Assembly: GCF_021261315.1 (NCBI RefSeq)
Contig: NZ_JAJSAX010000002.1
Coordinates: 372,001 to 436,000, forward strand
From: Epilithonimonas sp. JDS
GTDB taxonomy: Bacteria; Bacteroidota; Bacteroidia; Flavobacteriales; Weeksellaceae
DNA: 64,000 nt
Direction of reading: 5' to 3'
The position numbers and the translations under genes are program-made. This document shows, in pieces, positions 23,750 to 32,546 of the stretch. Below the pieces are notes generated by a model that ran no database searches, was not told where the DNA came from, and saw only the letters and a program-made list of their open reading frames with translations. Numbering within the stretch: position 1 is the first letter of the stretch; each line of letters opens with the position of its first letter.

Positions 23750-24520
23750 TTATTCAAACTCTTTAGAAATGCCCAACCCAAACAAAGCAAAATCGTAAAT
23801 AGCAGGGTCAGCAGAATTATATTTTCGAAGTATCAAATCCAATTCTTCAACCGCTTTCCAGTCGTTTTGTTTTCGGGTTAAAATTCCTAATTTTCTGGAA
23901 ATATTGGCGGTGTGAACATCCAATGGAACAGACAAGAATCTTGCATCAATGTTTTCCCAAATCCCAAAATCAACACCTTTTTTATCTTTTCGAACCATCC
24001 AGCGTAAAAACATTATCAATCGTTTTGAAGCCGAATTTTTGTAAGGTGAACTCACGTGTTTCTGTCCACGGTGTTGTTCGGAAACGAATTGGTTTCGGAA
24101 ACGTTCAATTGAATGATAGAAATTGGTTTCATCTTCATTAATGAGAAACGCGTCTTCCAGACTTTCAAATTGAGAATAAACGCGTCGGAAATTTCTCAGA
24201 AAAAAAATAAAATCTTCGTGGTTGAAAGTTCTGTGAATCGCTTTCTGTGGAATCTTATTCAAATCAGATTTTGTAAAATTCATTACAAAATCGTACGGTG
24301 AATTTCCCATCAATTCCATCATTTTATTCGCGTCATTGATGATTGATTTTCGATTTCCCCAAGCGATACTTGCGGATAGAAAACCAGCAATCTCAATATC
24401 CTGCTTCAAAGAAAAACGATGCGGAATCTGGATTGGATCATCAGTTATAAAATCCGGTGAATTGTAGAGTTCTGCTTTCTCATTGAGCAAATCGAAGATG
24501 TCTTTTTCTTTTAAATTCAT
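23750..24520 (-). CDS. TIGR02757 / DUF2400 family protein
   Basis: Protein of 256 residues from ATG 24520 (MNLKEKDIFDLLNEKAELYN); four more codons upstream are possible. It matches the TIGR02757 family, typical of Bacteroidota and Spirochaetes: FVMNFTKSDL, HRTFNHEDFIFFLRNFRRVY, KRLIMFLRWMVRKDKKGVDFGIW and SVPLDVHTANISRKLG. The last motifs recall helix-hairpin-helix DNA glycosylase folds (LDVHTANISRKLG like the catalytic-Asp region). A DNA-repair role has been suggested for such proteins, but no activity is established and it is an inference here. Confidence 0.85.
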   Translation of the reverse strand: MNLKEKDIFDLLNEKAELYNSPDFITDDPIQIPHRFSLKQDIEIAGFLSASIAWGNRKSIINDANKMMELMGNSPYDFVMNFTKSDLNKIPQKAIHRTFNHEDFIFFLRNFRRVYSQFESLEDAFLINEDETNFYHSIERFRNQFVSEQHRGQKHVSSPYKNSASKRLIMFLRWMVRKDKKGVDFGIWENIDARFLSVPLDVHTANISRKLGILTRKQNDWKAVEELDLILRKYNSADPAIYDFALFGLGISKEFE

Positions 24521-24546
24521 AATCAGTTGCAAATTTCTGCAAAAAA

Positions 24547-24602
24547 ATTGTCATTCTGCAAGAATCTCTACAAAGCTGTTTAGATTCCTACGGAATGACA
24601 AT
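24547..24602. repeat. Nested inverted repeat with GTCATTC ends
   Basis: Perfect 10-base inverted ends ATTGTCATTC (24547-24556) and GAATGACAAT (24593-24602), with inner near-inverted AGAATCT/AGATTCC. The GTCATT word also occurs inside the dispersed repeat copy at 60552. The following bases up to 24663 hold CTAATTTCTAGATTCTAACC-type words like those before uvrA. Confidence 0.7.
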
Positions 24603-24667
24603 ATTGGGTTTTATATTTTATTTAAAATTAAAACCTAATTTCTAGATTCTAACCTCTAACTTCTATT

Positions 24668-26314
24668 TTATCTTCCAATCACTTCTGTAATTGGGTTTCC
24701 GATGTTTCCACTTGGGAATTCGATGTGAAGTAATGCGGAAACGGTTGGTGCAATATCGGTCATATTATAATCCTTATTGCTTTCGCCGTGCTTGATTCCC
24801 CAACCCATAAAAATCAATGGAATGTGAGAATCGTAGGAATTCCAGACGCTGTGCGTCGTTCCTTTTTTAGCGTAAGTTGGTAGCATTCCGTCGTGGGAAA
24901 CGATTTGAATATCACCGCTTCTTTGCCAGTTGTAACCATTGATAGCTCTGGTTTTTATAGGCTCCGGAATTGCGGACGAACCGATTTTCTTCAAATCTAC
25001 GGCGTACAAAACTCTCGGGTCTTTGTTCAGACTGTTGATGATGGTGGTTTTGATATCATCTTCGTCCAGTTTTTTTTCCTTAATCAAACTTTGATTTAAA
25101 TAAATCTGATAATTATCAATTCCCAAAATCACTTTAGAATTCGCATATTTCTTTTCCAATTCTGCACCGAGATTTTTTTCCATTCCGTCGTCATAGAAAC
25201 CGCCGAGGATTTTGTTAGCTCTCAGGAAACCTTCGGCATTGGCGCCGCCGTGGTCAGCAGAAAGGAAAACCAGATAATTGTCCTTCCCTACTTTCTCATC
25301 CAACATTTTGAAAAACGCTGCCAAATCCTTGTCCAATCTGATGTAAGTATCTTCCACCTCGATGGAATTTGGTCCGTAAGAATGCCCTACATAATCTGTC
25401 GAAGCCAGGTTGATTGCAAGAAAATCCGTCTCGGTTCCTTTTCCTAAAGTATAATTATCCAATGCGGCTTCAGCAAACTTCAAAGTCAGCGTATTTCCGA
25501 AAGGCGTGGTTCTGATGACACCTTTCTTTGTCGCATAATCCGTCAATAGATTTTTGTACGGAAAAACCGGGTCTTTTGCTGTTCCAACCGGATATTCCCA
25601 TTCTACATCGTCAGCTGTACTTTCTGTGTATTCTGAAATTGGTAAGGTAGTTTCCCAACCATTAGCCAATAATTTCTCAGGAACTTTTTGACCATTAAAA
25701 TCATTGACCCATTTCGGCAATTCATTCATATAATAAGAACTCGTGATGAAGTTCCCGGATGAATCATCAAACCAGAAAGCGCCCGTCGGATTGTGACCAG
25801 CAGGCAAAATAGAAGCTCTGTCCTTCAGAGAAACACCGACTACTTTTGATTTGAAATTGCTTGCAATTCTCAATTGGTCGGTAACCGTAGTTGACCAAAG
25901 ATTTTTCGGAGAATGACTTCCGATTTTTTTACTGTCTGAACCAACTGGATTCACGCTGTCATCTGCTGTACAATAGACATTTTTTCCAGTTTCTTTGTCC
26001 GTCCAATCATTTCCTGCAATACCGTGAATCGATGGAACCGAACCTGTATAAATTGAAGTATGACCAATCGCCGTCACTGTAGGAATGTACGGAATATGAA
26101 CATTGTTAAGAGAATAACCTTCGCCCAAAAGCCTTTTGAAACCGCCTTTTCCAAACTTCTTCTCAAAGCGGTAAAGGTAATCCCAACGCATCTGGTCAAC
26201 GACCAATCCTACTACTAGTTTTGGTCTTTCGCCTGAATTGATTTTTGTTTTCTGAGCATTTACATTTCCGAATGTAGCCACCGCCAAAACGAAAATCTGA
26301 ATTTTTCTGAACAT
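24668..26314 (-). CDS. pafA: Alkaline phosphatase PafA (phosphate-insensitive type)
   Basis: Phosphomonoesterase of the alkaline phosphatase superfamily, 548 residues, very like the PafA of Elizabethkingia meningoseptica. Signal peptide to about residue 20 (NVNAQ). GLVVDQMRWDYLYRF holds the first zinc Asp. The nucleophile is Thr81 in PTVTAIGHTSIYTG. GNDW supplies Asn102, and SLKDRASILPAGH supplies Lys164 and Arg166; these correspond to the known Thr79, Asn100, Lys162 and Arg164 with an offset of two. Further zinc ligands are in LASTDYVGHSYGP, SADHGG and GTTHSVWN. Periplasmic or exported; expected to release phosphate from many monoesters without phosphate repression. Confidence 0.95.
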   Translation of the reverse strand: MFRKIQIFVLAVATFGNVNAQKTKINSGERPKLVVGLVVDQMRWDYLYRFEKKFGKGGFKRLLGEGYSLNNVHIPYIPTVTAIGHTSIYTGSVPSIHGIAGNDWTDKETGKNVYCTADDSVNPVGSDSKKIGSHSPKNLWSTTVTDQLRIASNFKSKVVGVSLKDRASILPAGHNPTGAFWFDDSSGNFITSSYYMNELPKWVNDFNGQKVPEKLLANGWETTLPISEYTESTADDVEWEYPVGTAKDPVFPYKNLLTDYATKKGVIRTTPFGNTLTLKFAEAALDNYTLGKGTETDFLAINLASTDYVGHSYGPNSIEVEDTYIRLDKDLAAFFKMLDEKVGKDNYLVFLSADHGGANAEGFLRANKILGGFYDDGMEKNLGAELEKKYANSKVILGIDNYQIYLNQSLIKEKKLDEDDIKTTIINSLNKDPRVLYAVDLKKIGSSAIPEPIKTRAINGYNWQRSGDIQIVSHDGMLPTYAKKGTTHSVWNSYDSHIPLIFMGWGIKHGESNKDYNMTDIAPTVSALLHIEFPSGNIGNPITEVIGR

Positions 26315-26337
26315 TGAATTTTACTTTTTATTGAGCC

Positions 26338-26345
26338 CAAATTTA
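26338..26345 (-). promoter_or_regulatory. -7 promoter box for pafA
   Basis: Reverse strand TAAATTTG, exact TAnnTTTG match, 24 bases before the pafA start. No pho-like palindrome was recognised. Confidence 0.45.
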
Positions 26346-26407
26346 CGGCTTTCAAAAGTTTTGGGATGTGAAATTTGTATTAAAGTTTTTGAGGTCGCGA
26401 AAATTAA

Positions 26408-26490
26408 ACGCAAAGTTCACAAAGATTTTTTTGAGTTTATTTCAAACTATTTTTAAGGTTCGCAAAGACGTAAAACTCATCAAAGATCTT
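26408..26490. repeat. GCAAAG-type dispersed repeat, copy 1
   Basis: ACGCAAAGTTCACAAAG, then TATTTTTAAGGTTCGCAAAG and ACGTAAAACTCATCAAAG. It aligns over about 85 bases with 60427-60508. Lies between pafA and the receptor gene. Confidence 0.65.
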
Positions 26491-26506
26491 GATTCTAAAT
26501 AAAATC

Positions 26507-26536
26507 AAAAAAAAAAAACGAGCTAATTTGCCCGTT
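26507..26536 (-). terminator. Terminator after the outer-membrane barrel gene
   Basis: Stem AACGAGC/GCCCGTT (26517-26523 with 26530-26536, one G-U pair) and 12 consecutive T on the reverse strand. Confidence 0.8.
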
Positions 26537-26558
26537 CTCATTGATTATATAAATTTTA

Positions 26559-26605
26559 AAAGCTAATCGCCAAAAGCTATTGGCCAATCGCCATTTGCTA
26601 TTTGC
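26559..26605. repeat. GCTAATCGCC word cluster, copy 1
   Basis: AAAGCTAATCGCCAAAAGCT followed by ATTGGCCAATCGCCATTTGC. The same words in reverse orientation are at 30234-30273. The cluster runs into the 3' end of the receptor gene. Confidence 0.55.
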
Positions 26606-28745
26606 TTCCTCCCGAGTTTTTCTCAACATCGGTTTTGGTGTTCTCTTTTACTTTTTGGTTTCCGAAACGCTTTACGAATGTCAGAGAGAATCCGTACCAA
26701 TCCCATTTGTTATAGTTTTGGAAAGTTCCGATCTGACTAAAAGTTGTGGTGTTCATCGTTGGTCTTTTGAAAATATTCATCAACTGCAAACTGGTCTCGA
26801 TTTGCGAAACAGGGAAAATCTTTGTGACAGAAATGTTGTGGAAAAAGTTGTATTGATTTGCCACAGAGTTTCCATAATTCTGATTGTCAATGCTCATCCA
26901 AGCGCTAATATTGATGTTTTTATTAAATAAATTCGTGTAAGATAAATTGGTGGAGCCTGAGAAGAAATTAAGATAATTATTCGCACCTTCCAATTTGTTT
27001 CTGGTGTTGAAATCACTGTTATCTGTGTATGACCAGCCTAAACTTAGATTGACATTCAGCTTATTTTTGAAAAAATTCTGATTGGTGTTTGCAGAAAGGT
27101 AAAATTTTTCCACTTTTCCTTTGAAGTTGTCAGGAAAGGAAATAGTTTTTACAAGTCCATTTTGAGTTTCCTGGCTGTAGCTGGTCCAATAATCCTGATC
27201 TGTAAAAGTGTATCTCGCAGATAGGAAATACTTTTTATAAATTCCAAATTTCAATCCAATCCTGTCGCTAGGATTTGGAAGAAGATTAACATTTCCTCTG
27301 TAAAAAAATCCATTATTACCAGGCATTTCAAAATCATTAAACTCAGAATACCAAGGTCTCCAAAGATTGTGATTATAGGTTAAACTCAAATCATAATTAG
27401 GTGTGAAGGCATATTTCAGCAATAAATTTGGCAATAAAGTCCCATAAGATTCTCTTCTCGTTTCGGTTCCGTTCTGATGTATTTTGTAGTCTATCAATTC
27501 GTAACGAAGTCCAATCCTGGTTTCCAGTTTTTCAAAAAATGTCTTGCTAAAATTGGCGTAAAGGGAATTTAGGTTTTCCGTGTACTGAAATTGATTGACG
27601 TTTTCCAACAGACTATTGTTAGAAATCACACGATAATCATTTGGGATCACATTATTGTTGAAGTTTGCTTTCCCGCCGACTTCAAAACTTCCGCCTTTCC
27701 CCAATGGCGATGTGTAATCCACTTTTACGAAGTAATTTCGGTTCTGGTTATAATTTTCAAAATGTCTAAGCTCGCTAATTGTGTTTGTTGCGTTGTTTCT
27801 CGTAAAATACGTTGTTCCTTTTTCTGAATCATAATTGACCCCAAGATTGACATCCAAAATCCTATTTTTCTCTTTATCATAATATTTGTAGAAAAGATTG
27901 GTTCCCAAAGTATTACTGTTTGTACGTCCGAGATTATCTTGAGAAAATGAATTCAATAAAACGTCGTTTAGATAATTATTTTCAAAAGAGGTAGATTCCG
28001 AAGTCCGATTTCCTCGGAAATATTCTAGAACAAGGCCAATATTATTTTTGTCGTTCAGTTCTAGTTCTGAGGTTGATGAAAGCGAAGGATTTTTACCAGA
28101 GTAAGCACTTTTAGAATCAATCGTACTAATTGAATTATCTGCGTAAAAAGTATTCTTGCTGGAATTCTCAGTAATAAAAACATTATCACTGTAACTTCCA
28201 GTAAAAGTCTGCGTGAAATTCTTTTTATGGTAATTAAGATTCAAACTTCCATATTGGTTGTTCTTTGTATTCTGAGTGTTCGTCAGGGAAATACTGCCTT
28301 TCATTCCTTCATCGTCACGTTTTTTGAGAACAATGTTGATGACAGCTCCGGTTGCTTCATAACGTGAGGACGGACTTGTAATGACCTCGATTTTCATTAA
28401 GTTATCAGCCGGAATTGTTTTGAGATATTCCTTAAGTTCTTTTCCTGTAAAAACCGATTTTCTGTCATTAATGTAAACAGTCACCGATTCGCCTTCCGCC
28501 TTCACATTATCATTATTATCGATGCTCACCAACGGCGTCATTCGGACAATATCCCAAGTGGTGTTTCCTGCAAGAATCGAACTGTTTGCGACATTGAAAA
28601 CCGTCCTGTCGGCTTTGCTTTCGACGGTTGGCTTTCTAGCGATTATGGTTACCGCTTCGATTTCCTTTGATTTTACAGTATCTGTAGTCTGGGCAAAGAA
28701 TAAGCTGCCAGAGAGTAATCCCAATGAGGATATGAGTAATTTCAT
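26598..28745 (-). CDS. Outer-membrane beta-barrel receptor (TonB-dependent, OMP_b-brl_3 type)
   Basis: Protein of 715 residues with signal peptide MKLLISSLGLLSGSLFFAQ. A reduced plug domain follows directly: EIEAVTIIARKPTVESKADR, GNTTWDIVRMTPLVSI, VTVYINDRKSV, MKIEVITSPSSRYEATGAVI, NIVLKK. The rest is a large barrel typical of the outer membrane beta-barrel family 3 of Bacteroidota. The carboxypeptidase-like regulatory domain often found before the plug is missing, so this is a short form. The last 20 residues (VKENTKTDVEKNSGGSK) form a charged tail after the final barrel strand, which is unusual for a barrel. Substrate unknown. Confidence 0.88.
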   Translation of the reverse strand: MKLLISSLGLLSGSLFFAQTTDTVKSKEIEAVTIIARKPTVESKADRTVFNVANSSILAGNTTWDIVRMTPLVSIDNNDNVKAEGESVTVYINDRKSVFTGKELKEYLKTIPADNLMKIEVITSPSSRYEATGAVINIVLKKRDDEGMKGSISLTNTQNTKNNQYGSLNLNYHKKNFTQTFTGSYSDNVFITENSSKNTFYADNSISTIDSKSAYSGKNPSLSSTSELELNDKNNIGLVLEYFRGNRTSESTSFENNYLNDVLLNSFSQDNLGRTNSNTLGTNLFYKYYDKEKNRILDVNLGVNYDSEKGTTYFTRNNATNTISELRHFENYNQNRNYFVKVDYTSPLGKGGSFEVGGKANFNNNVIPNDYRVISNNSLLENVNQFQYTENLNSLYANFSKTFFEKLETRIGLRYELIDYKIHQNGTETRRESYGTLLPNLLLKYAFTPNYDLSLTYNHNLWRPWYSEFNDFEMPGNNGFFYRGNVNLLPNPSDRIGLKFGIYKKYFLSARYTFTDQDYWTSYSQETQNGLVKTISFPDNFKGKVEKFYLSANTNQNFFKNKLNVNLSLGWSYTDNSDFNTRNKLEGANNYLNFFSGSTNLSYTNLFNKNINISAWMSIDNQNYGNSVANQYNFFHNISVTKIFPVSQIETSLQLMNIFKRPTMNTTTFSQIGTFQNYNKWDWYGFSLTFVKRFGNQKVKENTKTDVEKNSGGSK

Positions 28746-28853
28746 TAACTAGTTTTCTTATTAGACAACCGAAGTCTAAGAATTGTTACATCAGGAATCG
28801 AATTTTTATTAAATTTGAAACAAGGTTTTGAAAACTAAATCATTAAGAAAGCT

Positions 28854-29411
28854 ATGAGAAACAAATTATCATCAGAACAGCAGGAAATCCTCATCCAGAC
28901 TTTGAAAACCCGTTTCGAAAAAAATCCAATGCGCCACCAGAATATCGCGTGGGAAAATGTTCAGAAAAAACTGGAATCCAATCCGGAAAAACTATGGTCA
29001 CTCAGTGAAATGGAACGAACAGAAGGCGAACCTGACGTTGTCGATTATGATAAAAAAACAGATGAATACATTTTCTTCGATTGTTCCGCAGAAAGTCCAA
29101 AAGGCAGACGAAGCCTTTGCTATGACCGAAAAGCATTGGATTCCAGAAAAGAAAATAAGCCCCCAAATAGTGCAGTTGATTTGGCTAATGAAATTGGAAT
29201 CGAGATTTTAGACGAAGCACAATATCGCCATTTGCAAACTTTAGGAAACTTTGATTTGAAAACGTCGAGCTGGGTGAAAACGCCGGAAGACATTAGAAAA
29301 CTTGGTGGCGCAATCTTTTGTGACAAGCGTTACAACACGGTTTTTCTTTATCACAATGGTGCGGAATCTTATTATGCAGCGAGAGGTTTTCGTGGAAGTT
29401 TGAAGGTTTAA
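28854..29411 (+). CDS. DUF4256 family protein
   Basis: Cytosolic protein of 185 residues of the DUF4256 family, function unknown. Recognised from the pattern LIQTLKTRFEKNPMRH, WSLSEMERTEGEPDVVDYD, FFDCSAESPKGRRSLCYDR and the C-terminal YNTVFLYHNGAESYYAARGF. No signal peptide or membrane helix. The next gene begins nine bases after its stop, so the two are probably co-transcribed. Confidence 0.87.
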   Translation: MRNKLSSEQQEILIQTLKTRFEKNPMRHQNIAWENVQKKLESNPEKLWSLSEMERTEGEPDVVDYDKKTDEYIFFDCSAESPKGRRSLCYDRKALDSRKENKPPNSAVDLANEIGIEILDEAQYRHLQTLGNFDLKTSSWVKTPEDIRKLGGAIFCDKRYNTVFLYHNGAESYYAARGFRGSLKV

Positions 29412-29420
29412 TTTGGATTA

Positions 29421-29798
29421 ATGAAAAAGCCAATTGAATTTAATTATTCCGATTTTGATTTCGTAAAGAACATTGCGTTGACTTTTCCCGACACCGAGGA
29501 AAGTGTTTCTCACGAGGGAACGCCGTCTGTGAAAGTCCGCGGAAAGTTGATGTGCAGATTGCACGACAGTGGCGAATTTATTCCAATCAGAATTGGTTTC
29601 GAATCGCGGGATTATTATTTGGAAACTTATCCGGAGGTTTTTCATTTGCCTGAGCATTTCAAAAATTATCCGTACATCTGTATGTGGAAAGACTATCACG
29701 ACAGAAAATTGGTGACGGAAATTCTGGAAATTTCTTGGCGTTCTTTAGCAACGAAAAGACAAATCAAGGATTTCGAGACTGGAAATTCTTTAGATTAA
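29421..29798 (+). CDS. MmcQ/YjbR-like protein
   Basis: Protein of 125 residues with the YjbR-like alpha-beta fold, known from DNA-binding-like proteins of unknown role. FVKNIALTFPDTEESVSHEG is the typical opening (helix then aLPg...e..pwg), and HFKNYPYICMWKDYH with EILEISWRSLATKR fit the second half. It follows the DUF4256 gene with a nine-base gap and converges on the Fur-family gene, leaving only four bases between stops. Confidence 0.8.
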   Translation: MKKPIEFNYSDFDFVKNIALTFPDTEESVSHEGTPSVKVRGKLMCRLHDSGEFIPIRIGFESRDYYLETYPEVFHLPEHFKNYPYICMWKDYHDRKLVTEILEISWRSLATKRQIKDFETGNSLD

Positions 29799-29802
29799 AT
29801 TT

Positions 29803-30177
29803 CTAAGCACAATCCTTACAAATGCCTGTCAAAACACAATTCACACTTTCCACTTTATAATTTGCTGGCAACGAAAACTGCACCGGAACCGGCAAACATT
29901 CTATCGTTTGACAAACGGTACATCGGAAATGAAAATGATAGTCTGCTAATTTTTTCTCGTCACATTTAATGCAAACGGCGAAGTATTGTTTCCCGTCTTC
30001 TGCAACAATCCTGTGGAGAATTCCGTCTTCGCAAAATCTATTTAAGACTCTGTAAATCGTGGCTCTGTCCATTTCCAGATTGATTTTTCCTTCGATGGCA
30101 TCTTGGCTCATTGCCTTTCCCGTAGTCCTCAGAAGATTCAGGACGGCTTCTTTTGCGGGTGTATTTCTTCTTTTCAT
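29803..30177 (-). CDS. Fur-family transcriptional regulator
   Basis: Metal-dependent repressor of 124 residues from ATG 30177 (MKRRNTPAKEAVLNLL); the frame stays open upstream, but that part is not Fur-like. Winged-helix domain: GKAMSQDAIEGKINLEMDRA, TIYRVLNRFCEDGILHRI. Metal sites: HFHFRCTVCQTIECL provides the His/Cys set (H-F-H-F-x-C-x-x-C), and the C-terminal CVLTGICKDC gives the second structural zinc cysteine pair. Short beta-domain and missing C-terminal histidine tail make assignment to Fur, Zur or PerR open; the form is close to Zur-like proteins of Bacteroidota. It is divergent from the oxidoreductase gene at 30303. Confidence 0.85.
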   Translation of the reverse strand: MKRRNTPAKEAVLNLLRTTGKAMSQDAIEGKINLEMDRATIYRVLNRFCEDGILHRIVAEDGKQYFAVCIKCDEKKLADYHFHFRCTVCQTIECLPVPVQFSLPANYKVESVNCVLTGICKDCA

Positions 30178-30233
30178 TTTTATTAATGCGATTCTGTTGC
30201 AATAATAGAAATTAATCTTAACTTTGGCAAGCG

Positions 30234-30273
30234 TTAAATGCTTTTGGCGATTAGCTTTTGGCAAATAGCATTT
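30234..30273. repeat. GCTAATCGCC word cluster, copy 2
   Basis: AAATGCTTTTGGCGATTAGC then TTTTGGCAAATAGCATTTAA, the reverse-oriented partner of 26559-26605. It occupies the divergent promoter region of the Fur-family and oxidoreductase genes. Confidence 0.5.
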
Positions 30274-30302
30274 AAATAAATATATAAATTGAAAAAAATA
30301 AA

Positions 30303-31205
30303 ATGGAAAATCAGTTTGATGTGATTATAATTGGTGGCAGTTACGCTGGTCTTTCTGCGGCGATGTGTTTGGGACGTTCACTCAGAAAAGTTTTGGTCAT
30401 CGACAGTGGAAAACCTTGCAATGCACAGACGCCACATTCTCAAAACTTCTTGACACAAGACGGAAAAACACCGAAAGAAATTTCGACAATTGCCAAAGAA
30501 CAAGTTGAGAAATATAAGACGGTCGAGTTTTACGAAGGTTTGGCGACAGCAGGCATCAAAACAGAAAATGGTTTTGAAATCACAACTGAAAATGGTAACA
30601 AATTCTCATCCAAAAAATTGATTTTCGCAACTGGAATTGTAGATGAAGTTCCAAATATCAAAGGCTTCAAAGAATGCTGGGGAATTTCATTAATCCATTG
30701 TCCATACTGTCACGGCTATGAATTTAAGAACAAAAAAACGGGAATCATTGCGAATGGCGACCGTGGTTTTCATATTATTTCTTTGGTGAGCAATCTGACC
30801 AAAGATTTGACGATTTTCACAAGAGGAAAAGTCGATTTCACCGATGAGCAACTTGAAAAATTAACTAAAAATAATATTAAAATCATCGAAACAGAAATTG
30901 AAGAATTGAAACATCAAAACGGAATGGTTGAAAGCCTGATTTTATCCGATAGCAAAGTTTTGAATTTTGACGTCGTCTATGGTCCGTCTCCTTTCACACA
31001 ACATTCCGACATTGCCGAATCTTTGGGTTGCGAGATGACGGAAATGGGTCACATCAAAATTGACCAATTCCAGAAAACAAATGTTGCAGGATTATTGGCT
31101 TGCGGTGACAATTCCAGTCCGATGCGTTCCGTTGCCAATGCGGTTTACACAGGCAATCTGGCAGGTGCGATGATGAATGCGGAGTTGGTTGGGGAGAGTT
31201 TTTAG
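30303..31205 (+). CDS. NAD(P)/FAD oxidoreductase, thioredoxin-reductase-like
   Basis: Flavoprotein of 300 residues. FAD-binding Rossmann motif IIIGGSYAGLSAAMCLGRS near the N-terminus and the second FAD motif VAGLLACGDNSSPMRSVANA near the C-terminus. A dithiol CPYC (Cys133 and Cys136) in HCPYCHGYEF takes the place of the thioredoxin-reductase CATC. The NADPH domain GxGxxA motif is weak (GIIANGDRGFHIISLV), so a substrate other than thioredoxin is possible. Proteins of this CPYC type are widespread in Bacteroidota as TrxR-like or bacillithiol-reductase-like enzymes; exact substrate unknown. Divergent from the Fur-family regulator, which may control it. Confidence 0.87.
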   Translation: MENQFDVIIIGGSYAGLSAAMCLGRSLRKVLVIDSGKPCNAQTPHSQNFLTQDGKTPKEISTIAKEQVEKYKTVEFYEGLATAGIKTENGFEITTENGNKFSSKKLIFATGIVDEVPNIKGFKECWGISLIHCPYCHGYEFKNKKTGIIANGDRGFHIISLVSNLTKDLTIFTRGKVDFTDEQLEKLTKNNIKIIETEIEELKHQNGMVESLILSDSKVLNFDVVYGPSPFTQHSDIAESLGCEMTEMGHIKIDQFQKTNVAGLLACGDNSSPMRSVANAVYTGNLAGAMMNAELVGESF

Positions 31206-31302
31206 AAGCGAATAATATTTTAAGCTTATGAACAATATATTCTTAAAAATGCAATAAATTATTAGGAATAATCACTAAATTTATTTCTATTAAAAAATTC
31301 AA

Positions 31303-32463
31303 ATGAATAAGAGTTACTTTCTACTTTTTGTTTTGTACTTATTTACAAATCAATCTATTAAATCCCAAAGCTATCAACAATCGTTAACTGATGCACAGAC
31401 CAATATTCAAGCAAAAAAATATTGTGAAGCACTAAGTAACTTTAAAAATGCAATGAGTACTCAGGAAGGAATTGCAGAAAAAAATAAATTTGTTTTTTAC
31501 ACTGCCGCAGTAGCTGCGGGACACTGCAATGACAATCGGAGCGCAATCGCTTGGCTCTCACAAGCGCAAAAAAATGAATTGGTAAGCAAACCCGAGGAGC
31601 TGAAATATATCGAATCCGACAGTGCATTCGTAAAACTTCATCAATTACCTGAATGGGTTGAAATCATTACATACATGAAGGAAAGCATTAGCAGCAAGCA
31701 GCTTTCCGAGGATCGACTCAATAAAAAATGGATTACTTCCATCAATGAAAATGTAGCTAATTTAAAAAACAAAAAAATTCTTGGATCTAAACCAACATTT
31801 GCATTGTATTTTACAAAGATCAAAGATCTGAAAGTACCTTATTTAGTTTACGTCCCTACTAAATATGATTATAAAACACCTTTGAAAACCGTTATATATC
31901 TGCATGGCGGTGTCGTAAATACAGACAAATTCAACTATGAAAATTATCAAATCCAGCAGGAACCAATTTTTTCCATAGGCGAAAACCTGAATGCAATTGT
32001 AGTTTATCCTTTCGGAAAGAAAGATTTTGGCTGGGTAGATCAACAGGAAGCTTTTGATAATATTTTAACCATCGTCGATCAAGTACAAAAAGATTTTAAA
32101 GTAGATAAGAAGAATATTATTCTCGGCGGAATGTCCAATGGTGGAACAGCAACATTCTATTATGCATCTCAGAAACCAACAATATTTAAAGGCTTTTACG
32201 CTATGTCTGCGGATCCGAATGTTCTCTTGAGCAAAATCAAATTTGAAAACATATCTCAGGGGAAAAAATTAATTTCCATCAATGCTAAGGATGACACTGT
32301 TTACGAATTTAAAGGTGTAGAAAATATATACTTGAAAAATAAAACGACTGCTAAAGATTGGGAATTCAGGTCTAGAGATGAAGGTGACCACGGATTTATT
32401 TATGATCCTGAAAATGGCGAAAAAGCCTTTCAAAACGTTATTAAAGAGCTTTTAGAAAAATAA
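31303..32463 (+). CDS. Secreted esterase with N-terminal helical domain
   Basis: Alpha/beta-hydrolase of 386 residues. Signal peptide to about residue 22 (NQSIKSQ). Residues 25-150 are helical with TPR-like spacing (AQTNIQAKKYCEALSNFKNA). The hydrolase domain begins at about 165: YLVYVPTKYDY, VIYLHGGV (oxyanion region), nucleophile Ser278 in GGMSNGG, and a candidate catalytic His363 in GDHGF. The layout resembles feruloyl-esterase or PHB-depolymerase-like enzymes. Substrate unknown. Ends at a strong terminator shared with mdh. Confidence 0.83.
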   Translation: MNKSYFLLFVLYLFTNQSIKSQSYQQSLTDAQTNIQAKKYCEALSNFKNAMSTQEGIAEKNKFVFYTAAVAAGHCNDNRSAIAWLSQAQKNELVSKPEELKYIESDSAFVKLHQLPEWVEIITYMKESISSKQLSEDRLNKKWITSINENVANLKNKKILGSKPTFALYFTKIKDLKVPYLVYVPTKYDYKTPLKTVIYLHGGVVNTDKFNYENYQIQQEPIFSIGENLNAIVVYPFGKKDFGWVDQQEAFDNILTIVDQVQKDFKVDKKNIILGGMSNGGTATFYYASQKPTIFKGFYAMSADPNVLLSKIKFENISQGKKLISINAKDDTVYEFKGVENIYLKNKTTAKDWEFRSRDEGDHGFIYDPENGEKAFQNVIKELLEK

Positions 32464-32490
32464 TATTTAATTTCCTTAAAGCAGTTGACA

Positions 32491-32524
32491 AGAAAGCGTC
32501 CCGAAAATTATCGGGACGCTTTCT
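32491..32524. terminator. Bidirectional terminator between esterase and mdh
   Basis: Perfect 14-bp stem AGAAAGCGTCCCGA/TCGGGACGCTTTCT (32491-32504 with 32511-32524) with a six-base loop; it serves two convergent genes. Confidence 0.9.
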
Positions 32525-32546
32525 TATTATATCAAAGTTTGAAATC

